A DNA stretch of 64,000 bases from Epichloe hybrida. Lineage: Eukaryota > Ascomycota > Sordariomycetes > Hypocreales > Clavicipitaceae. A model generated the notes under the pieces. The model was not told where the DNA came from, did not search any database, and worked only from the letters and a program-made list of their open reading frames with translations. How positions within the stretch are numbered: position 1 is the first letter of the stretch; each line of letters begins with the position of its first letter. A program made the translations under genes and the position numbers. Below, in pieces: positions 1 through 10,400 of this stretch. The stretch covers positions 310,001-374,000 of the forward strand of contig JAFEKR010000019.1 in the NCBI GenBank assembly GCA_019022495.1, written 5' to 3'.

Positions 1-726
1 TTTGATTTTAGTGTCGTTGGCTGCAGCAGACGGAGTGTTACACCATGGTGGTATCTTTGGGAGACATGCATGAAATGGTCAAGCGCGTGTGTCTTGCACT
101 ACCTTCCACGAGAACCTCCATGAGCTTCGTGGACGAATCACTTTCATTCATAAATTCATGGCGGTTAGAAGCTGGAGGCAATTGGCTTAAGAGCATTGGT
201 CATTTGTTGTTAGGTCTGAGATTATTCGGTTGGGCAACAACGCGTGACAGGACACAGACAAAAATAACACAACTACTCCACTGTCTCCTTAAGCGTGGTC
301 CACCTTGTGGGTCAGTAAGGCCTGCAAATCATCTGCTTGGACTCAGTGCACCTTGAGAGTCAACGACCCGCAAATTGTATGTATCTCTACGGAGTACATA
401 TGTAGTTTATTTTTATCTAGTTGAACAGACCCTAGTTAGCGTGGACCTCGCCGTACGGAGTACACCCACTAAACTATTTTACAATTTTTTTTAACAAGGA
501 TGATTGAGCGAATCGGGTGCTACAAAGGAAATCAGGGGAATTAGTAAGTACCTAAATACCCTTACACTTTATATAGAGAGTTATGTATCTTCTAGTAGTG
601 CAAGACACCCTACGTATTTTCCTTGTAGCTCTCTAAAATCATATAGGGGTTATGCTACATTTACAGCTAATCGTAGCTGTTAGAGAGAAACGAAAAAGTG
701 AGGTATGTAGATTTGTAAAATCATTC
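1..726. other. Upstream intergenic DNA, no gene recognised
   Basis: Base composition is balanced and CpA/TpG are present at normal frequency, unlike the AT-rich block further right. A 103-codon open frame exists at 45-356 (+), but its translation has no domain, signal or composition I recognise and I do not call it a gene. From about 370 to 720 the sequence becomes more AT-rich. The 5' end may hold the edge of a neighbouring gene outside the window. Confidence 0.5.
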
Positions 727-1076
727 GGGGGGAACGCACGCCCCCCTCTTGGGATACGAATGAGGCAGTGCACCCCCTGACATTTCACGTGATCCCATGA
801 TCTACCATCTTATTACTCAAAAGTTGTTAGCCTCGAGTGTTTCGAATTCCTGATCTCCTTACCCCTTTCAACCCTTCTTCTTGGTCCTTCTTTGTTTTCT
901 TCTTAATTCCCAGGACGACTGTTGCATTGTTCCTCTCCATCAAGACACTCGTTTCGTTCTTCACCACCAATTTTCGGACCACACGCTCGCTGAATCTTCT
1001 TTAATATATACCGACGTTACTCGTTTAATTCTCGAACCTGACACTACTCAGTTTCTCCAAAACACAAATCTCCACC
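727..1076 (+). promoter_or_regulatory. Promoter and 5' leader of the GH17 gene
   Basis: Seen: a perfect 6-bp inverted repeat of six G and six C (727-746); two CCCCT pentamers (743-747 and 774-778), the core of the fungal stress-response element; a palindromic CACGTG (786-791); and a strongly pyrimidine-rich stretch from about 840 to 1075, typical of fungal transcription starts and leaders. The ATG at 1077 is preceded by CACC, a good context. A short open frame at 881-1138 overlaps the start in another frame and is best read as leader. That stress factors act here is inferred from the motifs alone. Confidence 0.5.
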
Positions 1077-2396
1077 ATGCATCTGTCAACAACCCTTGTT
1101 GCCAGTGCTTTGGCTGTTGGCGCTTCCGCTGGTTCTAACTACCTCGGATTCAACTCTGGAGCCACTCTCCCCGACCGATCCGCCAAGTTCAAGAAGGACT
1201 TCGAGGCGGAGTTCAAGACCGCTCAGGGTCTGAACAAAGCTCCCGGTACCTTCAACTCGGTTCGCCTCTACACCAACATCCAAGCCTACTCTCAGGATGA
1301 CCCCATCGAGGCATTCGAGGCAGCCATCGACACCAAGACAAACATTCTCCTCGGTGTCTGGGCCTCTGGCACCGACAACATCAACAAGGAGATCAACGCC
1401 TTGAAGAAGGCTGTTTCCAAGTACGGCACCAAGTTCACCGACTTGGTCATTGGTATATCTATTGGCAGTGAGGATCTGTACCGTGACTCTGTCACTGGAA
1501 TCAAGAACAAGGGCGGCGTTGGCAACAGCCCTCAAAACATCATCAAATTCATCAACGACTACAAGAAGGCCTTTTCCGACAATGCTCTCAGCAAGGTTCC
1601 CGTTGGTCACGTTGATACCTGGGATGTCTGGACTAACTCGTCCATCAAGCCTGTCATCGATGCTGTTGACTGGGTTGGTGTCGACGAGTACCCCTACTAT
1701 GAAAATGACAAGGGCAATAACATTAAAAACTCTGGACGCCTTTTCGACCGTGCGTTTGACGCCACCGTCGCTGCTGTCAATGGAAAGCCCGTCTGGGTCA
1801 CTGAGACTGGCTGGCCTTCTCTTGGTCCTTCTTGGGACGAGGCTGTCGCTTCTGTCGAGAATGCCAAGTACTACTGGGACGAGGTTGGTTGCCGCAGGCT
1901 CTTCAATAAGGTTCCCACTTTTTGGTACAACCTTCGCGATTCCAACCCCGACAATAAGATGAAGTTCGCTATTACCAAGGACCTGTCTACCAAGCCCCTC
2001 TTTGACCTCAGCTGCCCTAATTCCTTTGAGACCAAGTCTGAGAAATTCACCTCCTCTGCCACGGGCAACGGCACGGCCACGGCCACGGGCACTGCTAAGC
2101 CAACCGGCACCAGCGCTGCCAAGCCTACCACGACCGGCTCTTCTGGATCTGGATCCGGCGGCAACGGCGGCTCTAGCTCTGGCTCCGGCTCTGGCGGGAG
2201 CGGAGGCAGTGGCAGCGAAGGCAACGGTGGCAACGGCGGCTCTGGCTCTGGCGGCAGCGGAGGCAACGGTGGCAACGGTGCTGCTTCGACCACCGCCCCT
2301 GCTGGCCCTGGCACTAACTCTGCCGCATCGTTTGGCAAGCTGTCTGGCGCCGCCTTCGCTCTCGCCCTCGTAATTGGTGCTGTTACCCTTCTCTAA
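1077..2396 (+). CDS. GPI-anchored endo-1,3-beta-glucanase, glycoside hydrolase family 17
   Basis: A 439-residue protein predicted to cleave or remodel beta-1,3-glucan at the cell surface. Residues 1-18 are a signal peptide ending in ASA. The GH17 barrel spans about 20-315. Glu132 in the motif IGSEDLYR is the likely acid/base, and Glu243 in VWVTETGWP the likely nucleophile; both match family 17. VDEYPYY (202-208) is another family signature. A Ser/Thr/Gly-rich region (about 326-415) resembles the O-glycosylated stalk of wall proteins. The last about 20 residues are hydrophobic and follow small residues (GTNSAAS), as in a GPI-anchor signal. The organisation matches Aspergillus EglC-type proteins. 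The frame is uninterrupted with no intron. It is the only intact host gene in the window, and the AT-rich block starts about 1.6 kb downstream. Confidence 0.94.
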   Translation: MHLSTTLVASALAVGASAGSNYLGFNSGATLPDRSAKFKKDFEAEFKTAQGLNKAPGTFNSVRLYTNIQAYSQDDPIEAFEAAIDTKTNILLGVWASGTDNINKEINALKKAVSKYGTKFTDLVIGISIGSEDLYRDSVTGIKNKGGVGNSPQNIIKFINDYKKAFSDNALSKVPVGHVDTWDVWTNSSIKPVIDAVDWVGVDEYPYYENDKGNNIKNSGRLFDRAFDATVAAVNGKPVWVTETGWPSLGPSWDEAVASVENAKYYWDEVGCRRLFNKVPTFWYNLRDSNPDNKMKFAITKDLSTKPLFDLSCPNSFETKSEKFTSSATGNGTATATGTAKPTGTSAAKPTTTGSSGSGSGGNGGSSSGSGSGGSGGSGSEGNGGNGGSGSGGSGGNGGNGAASTTAPAGPGTNSAASFGKLSGAAFALALVIGAVTLL

Positions 2397-3446
2397 ACCG
2401 GGTTACACAATTTTGACAGCAGCGCGTCTCTGTCTCGTCATGTATGTCCTGTTTCTTTTCGCATCATAGACTCAACTGGGATAAAAAGGGATGAAATAGT
2501 CGCGGTATCAAGACTCGGTATAACCCTGAATGTTCATTTGCAGTTTTGTTACATAATCCTTAGCTCGTCTGCTGGCTAAACAAGATGTTGACTCAGCAAA
2601 TATAATTTGTACCACAACCCGAAACCGACTTTCATGCCGAATTCAAATTTTGGCTTCCTTAGGTATGAATAGTTCTTCATTGATTTGACTGAGTGAACCG
2701 TTCAGAGAGTGCCAAACCTGTGAAACTTGTGCTCCGACACACCATGCTGTTCTGGGATCTAGTACGTAGTCGTCGCCGTGATCGTTCTTATCGATGTTGA
2801 GTAGTGAAATCTGCAGAGCCCGCATGCAGCGTACATTCAATGGCTGAAGTTATATGTTCTCGGAACACACAGCCATAGCATGCTCCCTCCTGTACGGCGG
2901 CACCTTGTCGAAGACACTCAATGGCGGCCCGGGTACTAATGCAAAGGCAGAGTTGCCGCATATGTTGCCGTGATAATAGTCTCTTCCAAACTTGTTACCA
3001 AATTGTTTATCGGCGGTATGCGTGCTCTTTGCCGCGGATGCGCACTGAATTCTTGTTCGTTGCCTCAGGGACACGGATATGAGGACCAATACCTACGTTA
3101 ATACATGTGTTGCAGTTGTCCTGCTCTCATCCTGCTCGGCAACCCGGAAGACAGTTCGCAATGAACCTTGACAAGACGCCTTTCGCGGTTCGAGTGCCAA
3201 AGAGGATTCGTGTCCTCAGTATATGTCATCATCAGAGGTCGCAGAGTCAATTTAGTCAGGAACTTTTGAGGTTTACCGCCTGGAGATCTATGGTGAAACA
3301 TGACACGCGTGCTGTGCTAGAGAAACAATGGATTACAATGCGACAAGTGTCTCCTGACACCACTGAATCTATCAAGTCTGACGTTTCTCATATTGAGCTG
3401 AAGCCCATCCTACAACCCATAACTACCTACAACTACCTGAAACTAC
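2397..3446. other. Intergenic DNA between the GH17 gene and the ligase remnant
   Basis: Balanced composition without RIP bias. It contains the 3' UTR of the GH17 gene and several short open frames (2643-2840 -, 2850-3089 -, 3107-3544 +). None shows a domain, and the last is partly antisense to the ligase remnant. I see no gene that can be supported. Confidence 0.5.
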
Positions 3447-3905
3447 CTAGAACTTGGCGCCCTGCTTCTTCATCTTTGCCCTCTCCTGATCCCTTATCAC
3501 GCATCGGAGGATCTTGCCGCCAGAGTTCTTGGGCGCCACGTTAATGAACTCCACGCCGCCACGCAGCGTCTTGTGGTCAGTCACTCTGTCAGTTAGCAAC
3601 ATGCTTCATGATGGCCTGTTGTCATCTCGTCATCGGCCCCCCCTCACGTTGAGAGACTTGAACCACAAAGGCTTTGGGTACCTCGCCTTCACGCTCCGCA
3701 GGGATACCGATGACGACGCAAGTCGTTTTCAGTGGGGTGCCGCCAGAATGTGGCCCTCCAATTCTGCCGGGGCAACCTGATGGCCCTCTTACTTTGATCA
3801 ACCTACACATTGGTAGTGCAACCAGGACTTCATCGCCCCGTTCTTGGATACCGCGAGCCATCATCGGCTGTGACAAACGTCTCCTCGTTGGCCTCGGCGC
3901 CCGAG
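3447..3905 (-). pseudogene. Remnant of a 4-coumarate:CoA-ligase-like (ANL superfamily) gene, C-terminal part
   Basis: On the minus strand the family's C-terminal signatures appear in order but in different frames: ETFVTADDGSRY, then RLIKVRG, VAPAELEGHILAAP, VVIGIPAEREGEVPKAFVV, and finally VEFINVAPKNSGGKILRC before a stop at 3447-3449. The catalytic Lys of SGGKIL remains; the usual Arg after ILR has become Cys by a C-to-T change. A plausible intron 3' end (branch GCTAAC, then CAG) precedes the last exon near 3590-3600. At least three frameshifts separate the blocks, plus a stop after the ILAAPH segment. The terminal AKF could be a peroxisomal targeting signal. Such enzymes activate carboxylic acids as AMP and CoA esters. 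The N-terminal two thirds are missing and the AT-rich block begins where they should be. Confidence 0.85.
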
Positions 3906-4030
3906 TCTTTGAGTTGACAGGTTCCAGCTCACTCGCGTTGTGGGAAGTGTGGAAGGATGCAGGTGTCAGGAGCATGGAGACAGTTAGGGCAGGGGAGCAT
4001 AGAGGGTTCTTAAATCCTCCTAATAACTAA
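3906..4030. other. Boundary between balanced DNA and the AT-rich RIP block
   Basis: Over roughly 100 bases the sequence changes from normal composition to TA-rich DNA almost without CpA or TpG. The ligase remnant ends just before this point, so transposon insertion or decay probably removed the rest of that gene. Confidence 0.6.
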
Positions 4031-4708
4031 GAGCTATTCTCTAGCTATAAGTTTACTATATATACGTAAGTAAGCTATATAGTAATGACTGCCTATATTA
4101 AGGTAGGGGGTTAGAGTTTGTTAAGGATATTCACAGCCTTACATCGTAGCCTTAGATATTAGGCATCACTCTTATTATCCCCTCTTCGTTTAATAATGTA
4201 GCTTCCTATATTGCGTTTAATATTGCGGTTTATTGTAGGCTTTGTTTAAAGACTTAGATTTATTACTTATAGATTTAAAGCTTATAAGCTTCCCTTTTCT
4301 CTTCTAGATTCTAAATTCCTAGATAGTAATTTTACATTATTATTTTCTGTTCTAATTACTCTTTGCCTCTATTTACATCACTCTATAGGTTATAAGCCTA
4401 GTGCTTATAATTATACCTTTACTTTCTTTTTTCTTTTTTCCCTTTATTTAACTATTATAGTCTTATATATAATTACATATCTTTTCCTAATATCTTATTT
4501 TAGTAAATTACTTAACTTATAAGGTAGTATAAAGATTCCCCTTTCTTACCTAAAACTAATAATACTATATAAGTTAAGATTAGATTAATTATAATTTAGC
4601 TTCCTTTTATATATATAAAAGCTATAAAAATTTTATATAACTAGGAATTAAATATATAACCTTTATATATTATTTTCCTACTTTATAAATATAATCAATT
4701 TTCTCTAA
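4031..4708. other. RIP-degraded AT-rich DNA, unidentified
   Basis: TA-rich sequence in which CpA and TpG are almost absent. No coding motif, terminal repeat or tandem array was recognised. Confidence 0.5.
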
Positions 4709-4876
4709 TGTCATGGTCTAGCCCTAATGGACTAATCGCGGGTGCCTGCGCCACCATGTGGGTTTGACCCTAATTCCATTGCGCCATAGCCAAAAGAATA
4801 CGCATTGTACAAGTCCCTGTAACTTGTGCAATTAACACCTATATTGCTAGGTCTAGGCAAAGCCTAGATTATCACA
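4709..4876 (+). mobile_element. Solo LTR of the miniature LTR (TRIM-like) family
   Basis: 168 bp beginning TGTCATGG and ending ATCACA, flanked on both sides by the 5-bp duplication TCTAA (4704-4708 and 4877-4881). It is closely similar to the two 172-bp terminal repeats at 27314-27485 and 27675-27846, with a few substitutions and a small deletion. TG...CA ends and a 5-bp TSD are what an LTR integrase produces, so this is best read as a solo LTR left after LTR-LTR recombination. It keeps GC-rich stretches inside strongly RIP-mutated DNA, which suggests a recent arrival. Confidence 0.85.
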
Positions 4877-6123
4877 TCTAAGCTATAAACCTATATATTA
4901 CTTAACACTATATAATCTTTTATAATATATATAAAAAGTTAATTCCTTCTATGTAAATCTTAGTAAATAGTAAGCTAGGATAAGATATTCCTTAGAGAAT
5001 TACCTTAGGTACCTAAAACTAATAATCTAAATCTATTACTATTTAAGGTAAAGTAATATATAGTAAAGTAAGTAAAGTAAGTATAGTAAATTCTAGGTAT
5101 AGTATTACCCTTTAACTAAGCTAAGGTAAAATATTTAGGGGTATTTAAAAATACCTTTTAAGCTACTTATATTCTTAACTTTATATCTTTATATATTAGT
5201 AGCTATATAGTAGTTTAATCCTTAGAAAGCTATTACTATAACTCCTATTAGACTAAATTAATAATAATTAGTATTAAATATATATAGTAATAAGAGTATA
5301 TAAATTCTAATATATAACCTTACTTTTCCTTTCCTATATTATAGCTAATATAAGCACTTCTAGCACTATTTTAGTTACTTAACTTAATTTAACTAAACTT
5401 AATAATATTACTAAGGTATAGTATATAAAGACTATAGTTATTATTTCTTTTAAGGGAGCTAAGCACTTTAAGGAATAGGAAATTTAAATCTAAATATAAG
5501 TCTATATTATATAACTTATACTTATTACTTAACTAAAATAACCTTATAGTCCTAAGAGACTAATAAGTATTATACTATTCTCTTTTTTATTATATAGTAA
5601 AGCCTTTTCTTATAAGTCTAAAAGAATTTAATATATATAGGATAAACTAATATATTACTAGTTACTAAAATAATATAATTAATTAAAAGTAGCTATAGGT
5701 TTAAGGCTAATTTAGCTATTATTAAACTACTATAATAGTTTTCTTAGTCTAAGAGAGCTAATTTCTCTATAATATAAGCTTAGCTAAACTACTACTAAAA
5801 CCTTCAGAACTAAATCTATAAGATTAAAAAGATCCTAGATATTATCTAAGTATTATAAACTATTAAAGTAATTAAAGGCTTAATACCTAATATTTATAAT
5901 ACTTAGAAGATTAAGGGATTCTCTAAATTAAAGCTTATAAAAAAAGATATGCTTACTTACTTAATATATAAAGCTAATAAGCCTTAGAAAGACTAAAAGG
6001 TTAACTATATAACCTAATAAAAGAATAATAAGGATAATACTAATATAAAAGGTAAAGGTAAAGCTCTAATAAAGAAAAACAAAACCTCTAAGACTATTAA
6101 GCTAGATTATAGTTATTTAATCT
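4877..6123 (+). pseudogene. RIP-degraded region with a possible copia-type gag trace
   Basis: Most of this stretch is featureless AT-rich DNA. Near 5447-5490 on + a frame reads FKGAKHFKE followed by a TAG where TGG would give Trp. This resembles the LKGAENFDQW block in the gag of the copia element at 55310-55345. Further on, to about 6115, the frame is Lys-rich and interrupted only by TAA/TAG. It could be a decayed copia gag, but the match is short. The copia LTR end at 6124-6170 next to it is in the opposite orientation. Confidence 0.3.
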
Positions 6124-6170
6124 TATTGAAATGTAGGGAGCTAGTTGCTGGCTGGCAACAGCTGTACAGG
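6124..6170 (-). mobile_element. Terminal fragment of a copia LTR, inverted
   Basis: About 47 bp match the reverse complement of the last bases of the copia LTR (compare 60930-60979 and 54605-54655), including the paired GTTGC...GCAAC stretch. The fragment stops where the hAT-like terminus starts at 6171, so the rest of this LTR was lost or displaced by that insertion. Confidence 0.7.
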
Positions 6171-6954
6171 CAGAGTATTGTTTGTATTGTATTTATTGTA
6201 TTTTTTCGGAAAAATTTGTATTTGTATTATATTTGAAAAAATTTGTATTTATTATATTGTATTATATTAAATACAAATTATTTTGTAGTGTAGTTAGTGT
6301 AGTAACTACACTAACTACAAACAATACAAATGTATTATTAGGTATAAAAAAAAAGTGGGACTTTTTATTAGCTAAGGTTATTATTAGGATTAAAAGAGAA
6401 TTAGTTAATAGAAACCTTTTATTATTAGCTATTTTATCTAATTAGTTATATAATTTATAATATTATATTATTTTAAACATTTTACTATAACTAGTGTTAT
6501 ATATAATATTATAACTTTTTAATAATACTATTATACTTATTAGTTTATTTTACTAATATAACTTTAAGAAAAACCTTCTAATTATTTTATTTACTATTAT
6601 TAGGAATTATTTTATATTTCTTTTATTAATTTAGTTAATTTAATCAAAAAATACCCTAAACTAATATAATTAAATTAAATTAGAAATCTAAATAAATATA
6701 TAAAAGTTAATAAAATATATACTTAGTACTTTAATATTATTATTAATATAATAAGAACTTAAAAAAAGCTTAAACTATTTATTTACTATTTAAACTAATT
6801 AAATATTACTTTAAGCTTTATAATTCTAAAGCTTTAAGAAGTTATATATAGTAACTTTATATATATTATTATAATAATATATAAAGAAAGAATATAATAG
6901 AAAATATTTATAATATTTATAATATTTTAATAGATTCTTAATAGTATATTTTAG
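6171..6954 (-). mobile_element. hAT-like element, terminal fragment in reverse orientation
   Basis: Starts with CAGAGTATTG, the same terminus that ends elements at 37747 and 51362 (as CAATACTCTG). Its first several hundred bases match the reverse complement of about 37,100-37,747, including TGTAT pentamer runs. A perfect palindrome of two GTAGTTAGTGTAG-type arms lies at about 6295-6323. The other end is cut by the LTR at 6957. No transposase frame is recognised. An 8-bp TSD cannot be verified because the partner end is missing. Confidence 0.65.
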
Positions 6955-6956
6955 TG

Positions 6957-7424
6957 TGTGCCGTGATACGCGCGCCCATAAACGCGCGTATTCGCGATGA
7001 CAAGCACAAGGGATATAGGGGATCGCAGGGATAAATAACATAACAAGGGATAACAATATTAGTTATCTAGGCAAAGGGACTATTTAATCTATAAAGAGAT
7101 TACCTATAGCTAGATTCTTTTAAGGTTCTTTATACACGCCTAACTTTAGATTTTTAACTTAAATACCTAGCGCTACTATGGCCACTATTGTGTTTACCTT
7201 AATAAGATAAATTAATAAGATTATTTCCCTAACTTAACCAAAAAGTCACTTCTAATTTAATAGACTATTTAATCTAAATTATCTCTATTTATAAAGACTA
7301 ATTTAGCTATTATTATAATTACTACTATTAAGTTAATTAACCCTTCTAACGTAAGCAAACGTTACCATTACCTATAACCGTAGGCTAGTATTATGTCTTT
7401 TAGGGTGTTATTTTCTGCTTAATA
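6957..7424 (+). repeat. LTR of gypsy element X, left copy
   Basis: About 468 bp, starting TGTGCCGTGATACG and aligning over its whole length with 31389-31856. Nearly all differences are C/T or G/A. The left part of this copy keeps its C and G (for example the CGCGCG segment), while its right part is mutated; the copy at 31389 shows the reverse. That polarity suggests this is the outer left LTR of an element whose right LTR is at 31389. The exact first base (6955 or 6957) is ambiguous, and no matching TSD was found. Confidence 0.75.
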
Positions 7425-10400
7425 AAACTAGTGAAGAAACGTGGTTTTAAACCCCTAGGACCTTTTTGCTTTTTAGTTAATTTACTATAGACTAAGATTA
7501 ATTAGAAGCAAGCTAATAATTACGCTCTTAGCTATTACTAAGCTAACCTATATAAAAACCCCTTTATTTTACCTTCCTTACACTAAGACATAGATCTAAA
7601 GCCTTAACCTAACCTTTATAATAGTTATAGCATAAAGGAGAAGCTAGCTAAGTATACTAAGCTAAGGTAAGCTAAGAATATAAACTAGTATTATATAGAA
7701 GCGTAAAAAAGGAGACTAGATAGTTTAGAGGTATACCCTATAAACACTAGCTAAACTATTAACCCTTTGCTAAAAGTCTTTAAATATAAGGCACTAGGAT
7801 AAAAAGCGCTACCTAGTGTTATAAACTATTTAATCTTAGGGCTTATAGCTAATTTTACTATTATTTAGCTATATATAGGGGTCTTATAGCTTGTTATAAA
7901 GAGCTATGTAATTATATTAGTAGCCTTTACTTATAGGTTACTTATTACTATAAACACTGCCTTATTAAAAGTCTTTCTTTAAGAAACTCTTACCAGTATT
8001 ATAATATTTAGTTAAGTAATTACTCTTTTATAAGATTAATTAAAAGCACTTTTTACTAAGCCTATATTTAATCTTATACTATCTTACTTCTAATAGCTAA
8101 GTAAAGCAAGACCTAGTAAATACCTAATTTACCTAAAGGACCTTTAGGACTTACTATTACCTAGTACCCTAGTTACTAGTTAGGAATTACTTAATCCTAA
8201 GATAGTTATTAGCCTAGCTTAAACTTAGTTTAATAACCGCTTAGGTAAAGACCCTAATAATAAAGGCAAGATACCTAGATCTCTTAGAGGGCTTAATATA
8301 GAAACCTTTATAAAGCTTCTTAGAGAGATAATAGCGTGTTAAACTTCCCTTATTACTATGTAAAATAGGTATAATATTTAGTAGTTTTTAGGGGAAAATA
8401 TAGCTAATTTTATTAAGGACTTTAAGGTAAAGATAAAAGCAATAGGTATTCCTAAAGCAAATTAGTATAAGATACTTAAGCGTAATATTAACTTAAAGCT
8501 CTAATAGGTGGTTAAGATACTAACTATATTATAATCTTAGAAGGAGTCTAAGGAAAAGATACTCTTATAGTTTAATATAACTAGCTAGGATTAAATAGAA
8601 AATACTAGAGGATAACTTAAAGACCTTAATTTAATATAGCTAAAGACTATTAAGGAAACCTATTACTAGTTATAGAAGTATTATACTCTAATGTCTAATA
8701 TAAACCTAATAGGATAGAAAACTATAATAACCTAGTTTAACTATATTTATAAAGCCTTACTAAAACACTTAATCTTAAGCTTTATAAATAGAAAGAGGTT
8801 TACTTATAAAGAAATCTTAGTTATATAGTATAAACCACTTTAGATAGCACTTAACATATATATTTATATATAACTAGAGCTTAAAAATAAGGACTTAGAA
8901 TTTACTAATATAGAAAATTATGCTTTAGGTAAGAAAGACTTTAGCTTTAAGATATAAACACTATTTAATTAGGCTACCTTTAATAGTTACTAGGCTACTT
9001 AAAAGAATTGCTTAGCACTAGGTGATTTAGATAAGTAAGCTAAGAAAACTATCTTATTTAATACTAACGTAGGATAATAAGAGGCCCCTAGATTAGCGAA
9101 ATACTAAGATTAAATAGAAGATCTAATAAAATAACTAGTAAAGCTAAAAATCATAGTTATAGCCTAGGTAGCAAAGGAAATTAACATAGTAAAGTTACTT
9201 AAGGAGAAGTATAGTAACTATCCTTAATATTAATAGTGAACTTATTAGGCAAATTATATAGGTTTATTTAATCTAGATAAGGAGCGCTATTTTAAAATAA
9301 ATATAATATTAGGAAAAGGCCACTAGTTAAATTATTATTATTGCTGTAATAAAGAATTATATATTATAATAAAGTATAATACTTTAAAATATAATAAGAT
9401 ATTAAAGTTTACTATATATAACCTAGTAGTTTGCATTTTAGCTATTAGAGATAATATAAGACATTAAATTATACCTTTATTCTTACTTATAAAATTTCTT
9501 TCTATTAGTAGCTATACGCATAAACTAGCTATATTCTAGGTTAAGTACTTTAAGGACTATAAGATTATATATATAATTCTAAGAATTAAGGAATATAGCC
9601 CTTATAGAGAATTAAGCTAGGAAATAATACTAGAAGAATAGGAAGTATTTAATTAAATAAAGGGTATGTTTAATCTAGTAGAATTTTAACCTAAAAGAGA
9701 GATTAATATAATATTTATCTTAAAGCATAAGATATTAGGCATAGTATTTACTATTACCTTTAAGAAGCTAAGCGTAAGGGAGGAGGAAAATAAAGAGATT
9801 ATTATAAAGTTTATAGCTATTAGTAAATAGTTAGTAAAACGCCTAAGAATTAAAGATATTATAGAAGATAAGGTAAAAGACTAGTAACCTCACACTTAAC
9901 CTATTTAAGATAATTTAGTAGTAACTAAGGGTAAGAAAGATCTATTAAATCAAGTTAAATAGAGGATTCTTAATTAATTATATAATAAGGTCTTTTAGAA
10001 GAAGGTTAGAGTGCCCTTTTAGGATATCTATTATATTATACTAACACTAGCAAAGGCAGTTAGTAACAAATGTCTCTTATAAGCAAAAGGTATAAAAGAT
10101 ATCCGTTACTATAATAGAGATATATTAGGGCTAGCTTCTCCTTTAAAAATATTTAGTATAAAACTAAGCCTAAGACTAATTAATCTAGGGAACTAGATTA
10201 ACTTAATTCTTTAATTAATAAAAGAGACCCTTAAGGAAGATAAGAAGAATAAAGCTATAGCTAAGAATAGCTTACTAATAACGCCTTTGCTAGATATTAA
10301 CGTAACCTTATAGGAACAAATTTAGGAGAGACTAGGAGCTTACTTAAAGTAAGGTAAACCTTAGTAAAATTTAATTAATCCTACTTAGATAAACTTTATG

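Noticed and set aside
45..356. 103-codon open frame near the left edge
   Set aside because: No domain, no promoter or intron signals and random-looking composition; it may be chance.
1086..1610. Long open frame antisense to the GH17 gene (and others at 1450-1962, 1871-2338, 2002-2373)
   Set aside because: Shadow frames caused by the codon bias and the Gly/Ser-rich repeat of the real gene.
3674..4030. 118-codon open frame on + over the ligase remnant
   Set aside because: It is antisense to clear ANL motifs on the minus strand.
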